Source: Histoplasma ohiense
Lineage: Eukaryota > Ascomycota > Eurotiomycetes > Onygenales > Ajellomycetaceae
DNA: 64,000 bases
Assembly: GCA_017607445.1 (NCBI GenBank)
Contig: JAEVHH010000002.1
Coordinates: forward strand, 4,579,501-4,643,500
Reading direction: 5' to 3'
The notes beneath the pieces are model-generated. The model saw nothing but the letters and a program-made list of their open reading frames with translations, was not told where the DNA came from and searched no databases. A program made the position numbers and the translations under genes. Below are positions 46,741-58,300 of the stretch, in pieces. Within the stretch, counting starts at the first letter, position 1. Every line of letters starts with the position of its first letter.

Positions 46741-48339
46741 CATTTTTTTTAAGAATTTTATCAGAGAAAAGAGAAAAAGGAAAAAATTCAATTTGAGTAT
46801 AATAAATACAAAAAATAAAAGATATAAATAAGAAAAAAAAACAAAGAAAATGAGCTCTAAGAAAAGTCTAAAGACTCTCAGTTCATTCATTTTCATTTCA
46901 TTTTTCATTTCTCACTTTCTCTTTTTTCTTTCATCATCTCTCTCATCTCTCTTCTCTGCCACTCTCACTCAATACTTCTTCTGATACTTGTATATTATCA
47001 GCACTCATTTTGAGCACAGAGATATAGACAAATATCTATCTCATAAGACATTTGTCTTCTCATTTCTTTTCTTCTTCATCAATCTATTCATTCTTCAGTA
47101 TATCTGATGAAGAAAGACATTTTCTTTCATCTTTTTCTTTCACTTCTTCATCATTCAGAACACCCTCTCCCTCTGCTTCACAGACATCAGTGACAAATTG
47201 ACAAAGAAAGCAGATATCATGAACACTACTGCAGTCATTGATATCTTCACAATCTTCTTCATTGACTCTTCAGTCAACTTCTCTCTCATCAATCTTTTCT
47301 CAGTCAACTTCTCTATCACAGAGCTCTCAGAGCTCATCATCTTCAAAACCCTTTTCTTCACATTCTTCTCTTTCTCTAATATCTCTACTCTGAAAGAATC
47401 AGATACAACCACTGTCTTCAAAATCTGCATCTCTGCAAGCTCAGCTGCTGTCTGATACTGAGATTATAGAGCATTCATCTCTGCTCTGCTCTGAGCAGAC
47501 AGCATCATCAGATAAGATGTGTTCAATCATTTAACTAAATGATGAAGATGACTTTTGTGGCTGATCATGTTCTTCTCAGCCACCACCTCCATGAAGATAA
47601 ACACTTGCCTGTGCATGATGTGTCTCAGAAGAGGCATATCACATATCTAGCATCATTATCAATATATCAACATTGCTAAAAGCACTACTATCTATTCAAA
47701 AAACAAATTTGAAGAAAAAGAAAAAGAAAATAGAAATTAAAAAGAATTACTCACAGATTTACAGAATTTTTCTGCAGAGATATAAGTCTCACAATATTTT
47801 CAGATATTTGATCTCAGTACACATCAAAAGTCAATGTTCTCAAGTCTAAGAACACAACATTCACATGGAATCTGACTGTTGTGTGTCATGTGATTAGAGC
47901 TAAATCTAGAACAATATAACAAGTGAAAAGCAAATGGCACTATACAGAAACAAGCTAGTGGCACACATGACCACACTAATAACACCACTGACAAAGAACA
48001 TCAGCAATAATATGTGATAAGCATCAATCAGAGAACAACTTACTTAAAATCAGAATAGTCAAAAAAGCTCATATCAATGAAAAGAGAAAGAAAGAGAGAA
48101 CTGATGAAAATTTAAAAATTTTTTTATCAAAGACAAAAAATCACAGCAGAATGGGAAGAAGTTTTGATGATGATCAAGTTAAAAAAAAAGAGAAATCTTC
48201 AAGAGAAAAGAGATTCTTTTTGCTTCTCTGCACACAATCTCTAGCAATCAAAGAATCCATCAATTCCATCACATTAAGAAATCGATAACAACATGTATAC
48301 AAGCTATCTAGAGGATGCGATTGATACACTGCTATCAAC
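46741..48339 (+). other. Family 2 3' spacer (copy 2)
   Basis: Equivalent to 16836-18481 of copy 1, including the antisense ORF region and hairpin (47615-47642). It ends at gctatcaac, where tcaac (48335-48339) is the left target duplication of family 1 element D. Confidence 0.75.
47155..47600 (-). pseudogene. Antisense ORF of family 2, copy 2 (two stops)
   Basis: The C-terminal 91 codons are open (47430-47155), ending MTAVVFMISAFFVNLSLMSV. Upstream the same frame continues to ~47600 (MEVVAEKNMISHKSH) with one TGA and one TAA. Compared with 17241-17720 it lacks 8 codons in the Lys/Glu repeat, an in-frame loss. Function unknown. Confidence 0.5.
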
Positions 48340-48827
48340 TGTAACGGGCGTACTTCGATTAACGATTTGATACTATTCTAATTACAGATTACGAATTGAT
48401 TAAGAAAAGAAAGAGAAAAGAAATCAGAAGAAAAGGTTGTATGAAGAGGGTTCTTATAGAGGAAAGTTCAGAGTGGAAGAATATCAGAAGCCACTTCACA
48501 GTGAAGCATGGAGTGGAAGAACATTAAGAGATATGTGTAAGAATTGTTAGAAACTACATGAGTGTAGAGTGTGGGGTGGGGGAATCATTGAGAGCTACAC
48601 AGAAGAATTGTTAGAGACTATATGAGTGTGGAACACAGAGTGAGAGAACATTAGAAGCTATGTAGAAGAATTGTTAGAAACTATATGAGTGCAGAGCATG
48701 GAGCAAAAGAATGTTAAGAGCTACACAGAAGAATTGTTAGAAACTATATGAGTGCAGAGCACAGAGTGAAAGAACATTGAGAGTTATATGAGATCACAAT
48801 AGTCAGAAACAAGTGAATGCAGAAGGA
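48340..48827 (-). repeat. Element D 3' LTR, outer 488 bp
   Basis: tgtaacgggcgtacttcg ... aatgcagaagga. It continues at 53645-53690 after the LINE (ending atctgtcaca). The outermost ~45 bp keep CpGs. Confidence 0.92.
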
Positions 48828-49237
48828 TTATTATTATTATTATTCTTCAATTATAGATGTATACAGTCAGTGACTATGACATCTATCTGAAATACTTCAG
48901 GATTTTTCAAATCAAGAATATTCTAATATACAAAAACAATTTGACACATGCATTAACAGAATTCCAGCCCAGAATCAAACAACTATTCAAACTATTCAAT
49001 CCAAAAATAAAATCAAAAGAATGTCAATGAGTTAGCACAACTCAACTTCAAAACAAAGGAAATAAATATTATAAAAGACAGCAGCTATTAAAAATCAACA
49101 GAAAAGAAAAAACATTTGCAATGACTATTATCAACAAATAATGAAACAAACTGCTTGAAACAAATGAACATTAACAATAAACAAAGTTAAAGAAAAGATC
49201 AAAATAAAATAAACAAAAACAACTGATCTAAATATCA
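48828..49237 (-). other. LINE 3' UTR and (TAA)n tail
   Basis: No gene. It matches the ends of the LINEs at 32260 and 44875, with the last 60 nt (tgactatgacatctatctga region) the best conserved, plausibly the RT recognition site. Confidence 0.8.
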
Positions 49238-52200
49238 TCAAGTGACACTATTCAAACAAGCTCTTGTAGCAACATTTGACTCATTTAAATATTCAATTAA
49301 GAACATATTTCCAGCTTTTGTATTGAATAACAAACTCAAATTTAACTGATTCAGTTGATACTTCTCTCTCAGTCTCAATCTTAGTTCTGAATACTTTGTA
49401 CAAAGTAACAGAAGATGCTCTGGATTTTCATATAACTGACAATCTGAACATAGATCATTTAAATCATCTTTAAACTTTGCTAAATATGATTTGAAATGTC
49501 CATGTCCAAGCTTTAGCTGCATTATTGTAGCAAAAAGTTTCTTCTTACACTTTATTGAGCAAGTCTTCCACTTTGGCTTAGTTTCAAATCTGGAATAATG
49601 CACACTTTTTCTTTGCATGAACCAGACATCTTGCCATTTTTGTAAACATAATTCTCTTATTCTTCTTTTAATAAAAGACCATGTTACAATTCTTTGACAG
49701 CAGACTTCTAACTCAGTGGCTCTTTTTGCAGCTTTATCAGCTATTTCATTGTCATATATACCCATGTGAGCAGGCACCCAGTGAAGATGAATAGAACAAT
49801 TGAGTGAGATTTTTCTTTGAATATTTTGAAGACTTTTCAAAATCAGCTCTAGCATTGACTGTCCACTGCTGATTTTATTACTTTGAAGTCTTTTAAGCCC
49901 TGCTTGACTATCAGAGAATATTCAAATATGCTCAAATCTTTTCCATTGTTCAATCTTCATTTCAATCAATTTGAAAGCTCTTGAAATTGCAAATAATTCA
50001 GCATTAAAAACTTCTGACTCTTTTCCAATTTGCCAAGAATCAAGAATATAGTTTTTATCATTTTCTGAATATGCTATTCCAGCTCCAAGATTGCCTGTTT
50101 TCTCACATTTTGAGCCATCAGTGTATATAAGAATTGCTTTATTTTTCACTTGTTTCAAAAGCTTTAAATGTTCTTGAGTCTGATCTTCTTTTGAAAGTTG
50201 ACTAATGTTTAAATCAACAAGATTATCAAGACTTTTCTTCCAAGGAGAGAGATTTTCAATAGCTACTCTCTCTACATTTAAACTAGAGAAACAGTTCTTA
50301 ATCATTGAGCAAATTCTAAATAACTGAGATGGTATCCTTCTTCTTTGTAAAGAACTTGAATTTTCAGATAAATCAGTCTCATTTCAATCAAGATAAAGTT
50401 CCCAATCTAATTCTAATCCATTTGACTCATTTGGAAAAGAACTTGAAACTCTCTTTCTAATAGAATGATGTGAATATAGCTTCATAATTCTGAGAGCATA
50501 ATTCATACAGATTTTATCAAATCTCACTTGTGGTGGAGAAATAGAGGCTTCAATTTTCATAGCTTTAATTGGAGTAGTTTTGAATACTTCTAGAATCTTT
50601 CTTAAAGCTGAGTTTTGAAGTTTTTGAAACCTTTCTATAAAGTGTTTTTGACCTCTCCACCACACCTGAACTGCATAATCTGAAACAGAGGTCACACAGG
50701 CAATATATAATTGTCTCATTGCTTGAAATGTCAGACCTCTTTCAGTATTTGAAAGTCTCAATATACTGTTTAAAATTCTTTCAGCATTTGCAGTTTTTAT
50801 TTGCACATGAGATTTAAAATTCAATTGAGAATCTAACCAGACACCAAGCCATCTAACTGAGTTTTTAGGTTTAACTGAATGACTTAAAAGCTTAACTTCA
50901 GTATCTTTTTCTCTGAAATTTGGATAAAAATGAATTAATTCAGTTTTGTCCATATCAAAAACAATGTTTTTTGATTTTGCTTTTTCAATCATTTCAGTTG
51001 CTGCTTGCTCAATCAAATTGCAGTTATTCACAATTGATTCTGAGCTTACAACTAGGCCTAAATCATCCACATAGCTTGGAGTTCTCACCATAATTGCCAT
51101 TTGTCTATCAATAAATAGAAACTTGACAAATATAGCAAACAAAATGGGTGAGACTGGGGAACCCTGAGGAACTCCTATCTCAATATCTGTTATATCTTGT
51201 CTCATTCCATCAAAAAAGCAACTGAATAGTTCTTTTTGACATGAAACAGATAACCCATTTAATGAGAGACTTTGGCATTCTCAGTTCTATCAAAGTATTG
51301 ATCATTTGAGAAAGTGAAACACAATCAAATGCATCTTTTATATCAATAAACATTGCAGTTGTAACCATTTTTTCATTCTTTGCAAGTTGAATATCATGAA
51401 CTACAGAGAGAACTGCATCAATTGCTGAGTTTTGCTTTCTACTTCCCATCTGATCATCATATAATAGATCAGTAGTAGCAGATAGAAAAGACAATCTAGT
51501 TGCAATTATCTTTTCCAGAATTTTTCCCAGGCAATTCAGCAGAGATATCACTCTATAAGATTTAGAAATAGTTGGTTTTCTATTGGGTTTTGAAAGAATA
51601 ACTCCAACAGCATGCCTCCAGCACTTAGAGTGATATCCATATTTCAAAAGATTTGAGAACAATTCAAAGAGCTCATCTTTTAGTACTGAATAAAGTTCTT
51701 GAATTATTAAATGATTTATAGTATCAGCTCCTGCTGCTGTGACCTTTGAAGATGAAAAAATAGCTGACTTTAATTCATCTTCAGTTAAGTCAGGCCATTC
51801 TCATTTCTTATCATGTTCATATTCATTATCTTCTTGCAAAGAACAAATCTCAGTTGAATTATTTGATGATGGAAATAATATTCTCATAAAAGCTTGACAT
51901 TTATCTTCAAATGAGCTAGCTATAATTTCCTCATTCTGGAAATTATAAGTTAATGTTGATAGCTTAGACATTGTTTTTGACTTAGTATATCTAAAAGCTT
52001 TGAAGATCTCTTTCCCCTGAGCATTTTCTAGAAAGTTATTCCAACAATCAGTCTTTGTCTTTTTAATTGTTGAGAAATAATCATTTCTAATATTCTTTAA
52101 ATACTCAAATGAAACAAGATCTTCTTTCCAATCTTTTTTAACTCTAGCTAAATGTCTTCTTTTATTTGAAATCTCATCATTCCATCAAGGCTTAGAGAAT

Positions 52201-52884
52201 TCAGAGACTCTTTTCAATGAAATATATTTCTTTATACTTGAAAGAATAATCTCAGTGATTAAATTTGCTCTGTCTTCAAGCATTTTATCTGTAAGATTTG
52301 TATCTGATTTTCAATAAAGAGTTTCTCTATTCTCTAATTTCAACTTTTCAATCATTCTTTTCACTTCTGTCCACTGAGCTTTTTCAAAGTTGTATTGATT
52401 TGAATATAATGGGTTTTGAACTGTTTGATTACTATCCAATTCCATATCAACTTGAATTATCTCATGTCCAGTGGCAGCACCATTTGTTTCATTTGAGTCA
52501 ACATATCAATTAAAATGTTTATTCTCATATAGATTCTTAGAGAAAAAACATAGATCAATAATTGACTTCTGTCTCAAACCTGGCTTGTGAAAAGTGGGAA
52601 TATCTTGCTCATTTATCAACTCTAGTTTGTTTAAAAATGCCCATTCAACTAGATTTTCAGCTCTAATTGATTGAGTTCTTTCTGAATTCCACCAAGAGTG
52701 ATGAGCATTGAAATCCCCCATGATTATTGAGTTTTTTTCTGGTTTCAACTGCATTAAACATCTATCAAATGTCCAAGTTCTATTGTTTTCTCTCAGTGAT
52801 CTTTCATTGTAGATATTGATTAATTGAATATTTTCAAACTGTTTTTTCATATCCACAATGTCACCATCAAGAATATCAGAGTCA
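49238..52884 (-). pseudogene. LINE ORF2: endonuclease C-terminus, RT, RNase H, Cys/His tail (near-intact frame)
   Basis: Endonuclease: 52856-52506, with MGDFNAHHSWWNS and IIDLCFFS. RT: from ~51900, with YRVISLLNCLGKILEKIIAT, FIDIKDAFDCVS, then GVPQGSPVSPILF and YVDDLG at ~51080 (catalytic Asp pair kept). RNase H: IYTDGSKCE (~50115), FNAELFAISR, HWVPAHMGIYDNEIADKAAK (~49770). Tail: CSDCQLYENPEHLLLLC. Defects are few. A one-base expansion in a T run at ~51212-51218 shifts the frame between RT motifs. From 51205 to 49238 the frame is constant, with only two TGA codons (~50383 and 49922), both plausible former Trp or Arg codons. The N-terminal endonuclease residues are lost at the module junction. 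Confidence 0.9.
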
Positions 52885-53631
52885 GACTACGTGGCTATTC
52901 CACACAGGATGCACCTTAAGCTAGTTACATATTATAACCCCTATAACCAACCGACCACCGCGTCCGTCCTCTCGGGCCGCTTTAACTAGTTCTGGGGTTT
53001 CCAGCTGGGGGTCCTAGTTAAGCGCCACTGCCCACACTAGGCATCACCATAGCCCAGAGCTTCCAGTTACCGATCTCGGCCCATTGCCCCCTTGGCCTAC
53101 CAACCGGCCGTCGTGGCCTTGCCCCGTGTAAGGGACTAACCATAGGCTTACCCCACCCAAATTACCCACTAATAGTGTTAGATGACCACTAGTGGGCTCT
53201 GAGAATAGAGCGCCTACCAGGGTGTCCTGCTTGGCTTGCTACTACCTCTCTGATGAGGCAGCCAATCGGATGGTTTTTAAAATCATTCCCTGTTGTTGGG
53301 GTGGCCCCCTAGATGCCGGGGGCCTTGGCAGGCACTAGTATGTATAAGCACCCTATACTCGACCCTCTGTAATCATTGGATCTTGCTTAGATCAGCACTA
53401 GTGGCAGGGGGGCTGGCACTAATGAGAGTGGCTTCCAGCGGCCACCACCCTCACCACTGCCAAGCGGCACCCCTGTCAGCACTGCCTCACTAGGCTTGGC
53501 CCCTGGTCACGGGGGCCTTCGTGGGTAAGAAGTGGCCCAAAATGGGACCTTGCCAGCGGCAGGATTCGAATCTACAGCACATCTAACAGTGCTACCCTGG
53601 GTAACAGTCTTACCAACTGCGCCACGCGGGC
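52885..53631 (-). other. 747-bp GC-rich module with tRNA-like head (copy 2)
   Basis: Near-identical to 25041-25790, with the same first and last bases. Here the junction ccacgtagtc is followed by endonuclease sequence (tgactctgatattcttgatg) rather than RNase H tail sequence. A plus-strand frame at 53293-53493 is not conserved as protein and is ignored. Confidence 0.78.
53551..53631 (-). other. tRNA-like sequence heading the module (copy 2)
   Basis: Acceptor gcccgcg pairs with cgctggc at six of seven positions, and the next base, a, sits where a discriminator would. The T arm loop is ttcgaat. Box A-like tggcgcagttgg and box B-like gattcgaatcc are present; the gcac/gtgc variable-arm hairpin is kept. 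No good anticodon stem, so not called as a functional tRNA. Confidence 0.6.
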
Positions 53632-53690
53632 TAATGCAGAAGGAGAGTTGATTGTGTAAGTTAATTATTAATGAATGCTAATCTGTCACA

Positions 53691-54707
53691 TTATCCCCCT
53701 CTACTGAGGTGAGTGAGGACTCATAGATGTTGAGGGTGATAGTGTCCTCCAAGATGGATGCAGATTCCCAGATTGGATGATTGTATTCTACTCATTTGAT
53801 GAGGTATTCACAGCAGTGGTGGTTGATTCTATTGTCAAGAATTGCTTTGATTTCCCACTTGAGTTTATTGTCTTCTTCTATAATAACAGATGACTGTCAA
53901 TTGAAGATTCTCTGTGAGAGGAATGAATTCTCAGCTGCAGATTGAAGCAGGTTTGTATGAAAGATGTTGTGAATGTCAGATGAGATGTTGAGTCAATAAT
54001 TGTGTATGTCTAGCACTTTCTTCACTGTATACTTGATATGATGATAATCTAGTGTACACAAGAGGTGATCTGTTCTTATGTTCTTGAGATTCAGTCAGAC
54101 TTTGTCTTCTACATAATATTGAATTGCAGAACTTCTTCTGATGTTTGCTTGATTCTTATAATCTTGCTGAGTGTTGATTATTGAAGCTTCTGCTCATTTG
54201 TGAACTTTCTTCAGCTTGCTCATGATATTCTCTGCCATCTGTATGAGGCTGTGGATGTACACAGTTTCTTGAGGAGTCTTGAGAAAGTCCAGAACCTCTA
54301 AGTTGTATCTGTGTAGAAGAAAGAATGAGCTTACATCTGTTGTAGTGAAATCTTGACTATTAATTGCAATCTCAGTGTGTGGCAGCAGGTTGCTTCAGTT
54401 GTCTTGTGTATAATTGCAGAACTTATAGAGGATGTTTTTTACTGTTTGTATCATTCTCTTGATAGCTTCATCAGTCTCTGAGTGATACACTGTTGATAAC
54501 TTTTGTTCAATTCTTAATAATTGGCATATGCAGGCTCAGAGTGTGCTGATGAATTGACTGTCTCTATCTGACACAATGAATGAAGGCAGACCATGCATAC
54601 AATAGAACAGACTTCTGATGAAGGCATCTGCAACTACTTCAGTGTTCATCTTGTCACAGAGCTGTAGTATTACACTTTTGCTGAATTAATTGACAATGAC
54701 TAGAATG
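53691..54707 (-). pseudogene. Family 1 chromodomain and integrase C-terminal half (element D)
   Basis: The chromodomain lies at ~53720-53900, next to the polypurine tract (ttatccccctctactgag on plus). Integrase runs upstream to SDRDSQFIS (~54560). It is cut at gaatg (54703-54707) by element E; the N-terminal half of integrase resumes at 60948. Decay is intermediate between E and the plus-strand copies. Confidence 0.85.
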
Positions 54708-55304
54708 TGTAACGGGCGTACTTTGATTAACGATTTGATACTATCCTAATTACAGATTACGAATTGATTAAGGAAAGAAAGAGAAAGGAAATCAGAAGAA
54801 AAGGTCGTACGAAGGAGGTTCTTATAGAAGAAAGTTCGGAGCGGAAGAATATCAGAAGCTGCTCCACAGTGGAGTGCGGAGTGGAAGAACATTAAGAGGT
54901 ATGTGTAAGAATCATTAGAAGTTACACAAGCACAGAATGTGGGGCAGGGGAATCATTGAGGGCTACACGGAAGAATTGTTAGAGACTATGCAAGCACAGA
55001 ACACAGAGTGGGAGAACATAAGGAGCTACACAGAAGAATTGTTAGAGACTACACAAGCATGGAACACAGAGTGGGGGAACATAAGGAGCTATGTGGAAGA
55101 ATTGTTAGAGACTACACAAGTGCAGAGCATGGAGCAGAAGAATGTTAAGAGCTACATAGAAGAATCATTAGAAACTACACAAGCACAGAGCACAGAGCAG
55201 AAGAACATTGAGAGTTACACAAGATCACAACAGCCAGAAACAAGTGGGTGCAGGAGGGGAGTTGATTGTGTAAGTTAATTACTAACAGATGCTAACCCAT
55301 CACA
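54708..55304 (-). repeat. Element E 3' LTR (597 bp)
   Basis: About five tandem 63-bp units. Since 63 is divisible by 3, a plus-strand frame (54937-55278) reads a 21-residue repeat (SYTEELLETTQAW type); I regard it as a by-product. Confidence 0.93.
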
Positions 55305-58300
55305 TTATCCCCCTCTACCAGAGTGAGTGAGGACTCGTAGGTGTTGAGGGTGGCGGTGTCCTCCAAGGTGGACATGGGTTCCCAGGTCAGACAATTGTAT
55401 CCTATCCATTTGATGAGGTATTCACAGTGGTGGTGGTTGGTTCTATTGTCAAGAATTGCTTTGATTTCCCACTCAAGTTTGTTGTCTTCTTCTACAATGG
55501 CAGGTGGCTGCCAATCGGAGGTTCTCTGTGAGGGGAATGGATCCTCGGCCGCGGGTCGGAGCAGGTTTGTATGAAAGACATTGTGAATGCCAGATGAGGT
55601 GTTGAGTTGATAATCATGTGTGTCTAGCACTTCCTTCACTGTATACTTGGTATGATGATAATCTAGCATACACAAGAGGTGGTCTGTTCTTATGTTCTTG
55701 AGATTCAGTCAGACTTTGTCTTCTACATGATATTGAGTTGCAGAACTTCTTCTGATGTTCACTTGATTCTTGTAATCTTGCTGAGCACTGATCATTGAAG
55801 CTTCTGTTCATTCACAGACTTTCTTCAGCTTGCTCACAATGTTCTCTGCTGTCTGTATGAGGCTGCAGGCGTGCGCGGTTTCTCAGGGAGTCTCAGAAAA
55901 GTCCAGAATCTCTAAGTTGTATTCATGTAGAAGGAAGAATGAGCTTACATCTGTTGTAGCAGAATCTCAACCATTAATCACAATCTCAGCATATGACAGC
56001 AGGTTGCTTCAGTTGTCTTGTGTGTAATTGCAGAACTTACAGAGAATGTTCTTTACTGTTTGTATCATTCTCTCAGTAGCTCCATCAGTCTCTGAGTGGT
56101 ATGCTGTTGATAACTTTTGTTTGATTCTTAATAATTGGCATATGTGGGCCCAGAGTGCACTGATGAATTGACTGTCTCTATCTGACACAATGGATGAAGG
56201 CAGACTGTGTATACAATAGAACAGGCTTCTGACAAAGACATCTGCAACTACTTCAGCATTCATCTTGTCACAGGGCTGTAGTATTACATCCTTGCTGAGT
56301 CAGTCAACAATGACTAGAATGTTTGTAGAACCTCCACTTTTGAGTAAGGAAACTGTAAAATTGATAGCTATATCACACCAAGTTCAGTTGGGGACAGGTA
56401 GAGACTTCAGCATCCCTTTTCAGTGTTCACATCATGCTGTCACTGAGCTGCAGCAATCACAGTTGTGTACAAACTGGTGTATGTCTTTCAACATATCTGG
56501 CCAGTAGAATTCTTGAGTGATGATGTTGTACATGATTTTGTGTTCTGAGTGTCTGATCATTGATGAGTCATAAATTTCTTGCATGATCTGTGTTCATAGA
56601 GGTTCTGAATCAGGGACTCATCATCTATCTCAAAAGTGTAAGCAGTTGTCATCATCAATTGAACATGCTGAGATATCTGTTCTTGGATATACACCTGCAG
56701 GGAATTGAGATGCTTTACTTTGTACAGCTTCAGTGACTTGCTGTCAGAATTCATCTGCTTCTGCCACTAGTCTCCATTGTTCTTTGAGTGAGGGTTCTTG
56801 AGCTTGAAACTGGTTGATATGTATGTGGAGTTCGTCTGGTTGCATAGGACTTTCTATGATTGTGGGGTTGATTAATCAATGCTCTCAGTGTTTCCATCTG
56901 TCATCTAGATCATCAGATGGCATATTTTGTTCTTGATGGAACAGAGCATCCACAAGGGTGTTCTCTACTTCAGATTGATAACAAATTGTGAACAAAAAAC
57001 AGCTAAGGAACAATGACCAACATATATGTCTCTCAGTGAGCTTACAAGTGGTTGTGAAGTATTCTAAGTTCTTATGATCAGTAACAATCTCAAACTTCTT
57101 GACACTCATAAGTTCAGACTCTCATTCTTTGAGGCATCATATGATCACTAGGAGCTTCTTGTCGTAGATCTCATAGTTGCATTCAGTGGGTGATATCTTT
57201 TTCAAGATGAAGGCACAGAGTTGTAGAACATCTTCATTATCATATTGCATTAGTGCCCCATCTACTACATAACCCGAGGCATCTGTTTTGAGAATTGTAT
57301 GCTTATCTGAATTGAATGATTGCAGCATTGAGGCACTTGTGAATATACACTTCAGCTTCTTGAATGCTGCGTCCACTTTGTCAGTCCATTGGAATATAGT
57401 GTCTTTCCAGGTCAGATTCATCAGTGGTTGTACAATATTGAAGAAGTCTTTGATGAACCTTTGATAGAAGTTGGTGAATTCTAGAAAGCTTCTAGTCTCT
57501 TTTACTGAGACTGGTGCCTCTCAGTTGAGGATTGCTTCCACCTTCTTAGAATCCATGTGTATGCCTTTTTCAGCTTTGATGATGAATCCTAGGTAGGTTG
57601 TAGACTTGATCTCAAAGTCACATTTGTCAATGTCCACTTGCAGTCCAGCTTTACATAGGCAGTCAAGCACTTGTTGTATGTGCTTGCAGTGCTCAGTGAG
57701 CAGTTCATCAGTGAAGATCAGAATATCATCCATGTACACTGAGGCAATCTCATTGAGCAGGTCTTGTAGGGCCCAGTTAATGTATTTCTGGAATGTGCTC
57801 AGGGCATTCACTAATCCAAAGGGGGTCACTGTCCATTTGTATAATCTGTAATGTGTATGAAAAGCAGTTAGCCATTCATCATCTTCATTAATCCTTATCT
57901 TATAGAAGGCCGCAGAGATGTCAAGCTTTGTAAATCATTTTGCTTTTTCTATTTGTTTGAGTGTTTTGTTGATGAGTGGGAGAGAGTATCAGTCCTTCCG
58001 CGTAATCTTGTTGAGTTCTCAGTAGTCAACATAGAATCATAAGCCTTCTTCTGATTTCTTTGCAAACAGTACAGATGCTGCAGTGGGTGAGTTGCTAACA
58101 CAAATGAAGCCTTTGTTCAGTAATCTGTTGAGTGTTTTTCATAGAATGAGGAGCTCATTGTGTGACATGCTGTAGAGAGGACCTCAGAGTGGTTGTGAGT
58201 CCTTATCATCTTTCTTGATGAGCTCAATCATATGATCTATGCCAGGTTCTCAGTGAGGGGAAAGCTTTTCAGCTTCTTTCTCATTGAACACATCTGCAAA

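Larger units (their letters stand above)
10483..48339 (+). mobile_element. Ty3/gypsy chromovirus family 2, copy 2 (interrupted by nested insertions)
   Basis: The host element of the stack. Its own sequence is 10483-11356, 18839-18960, 24923-25040, 32748-34020, 42876-44554 and 45300-48339. Each break is filled by another transposon bordered by a target duplication, and the pieces read in order as LTR, gag, protease, RT, RNase H, integrase, chromodomain and 3' spacer. They total about 7.1 kb; adding the ~350 bp missing at the 3' end (compare copy 1, 18482-18833) matches the 7477-bp intact copy. The 3' LTR must lie beyond 64000. Confidence 0.88.
48828..53632 (-). mobile_element. Chimeric LINE 2: tRNA-headed module joined to a long LINE fragment
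   Basis: Target duplication aatgcagaagga (48816-48827 and 53633-53644). On the minus strand: module 53631-52885, then LINE from within the endonuclease (52884) to the 3' (TAA)n tail at 48828. ORF1 and the endonuclease N-terminus are absent. It is AT-rich but far less decayed than its surroundings, so it is a late insertion or was not recognised by the mutational process. Confidence 0.92.

Noticed and set aside
53293..53493. Plus-strand ORF in the GC-rich module
   Set aside because: Antisense to the module; differences between the two module copies disrupt it.
53551..53631. Functional tRNA gene
   Set aside because: The T arm and acceptor are good, but D and anticodon stems do not pair well and it is fused to a retrotransposed module.
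54937..55278. 113-codon plus-strand ORF with a 21-residue repeat
   Set aside because: Lies in an LTR built of 63-bp units and antisense to the element; equivalent frames in other LTRs are broken. Kept only as a note on LTR structure.
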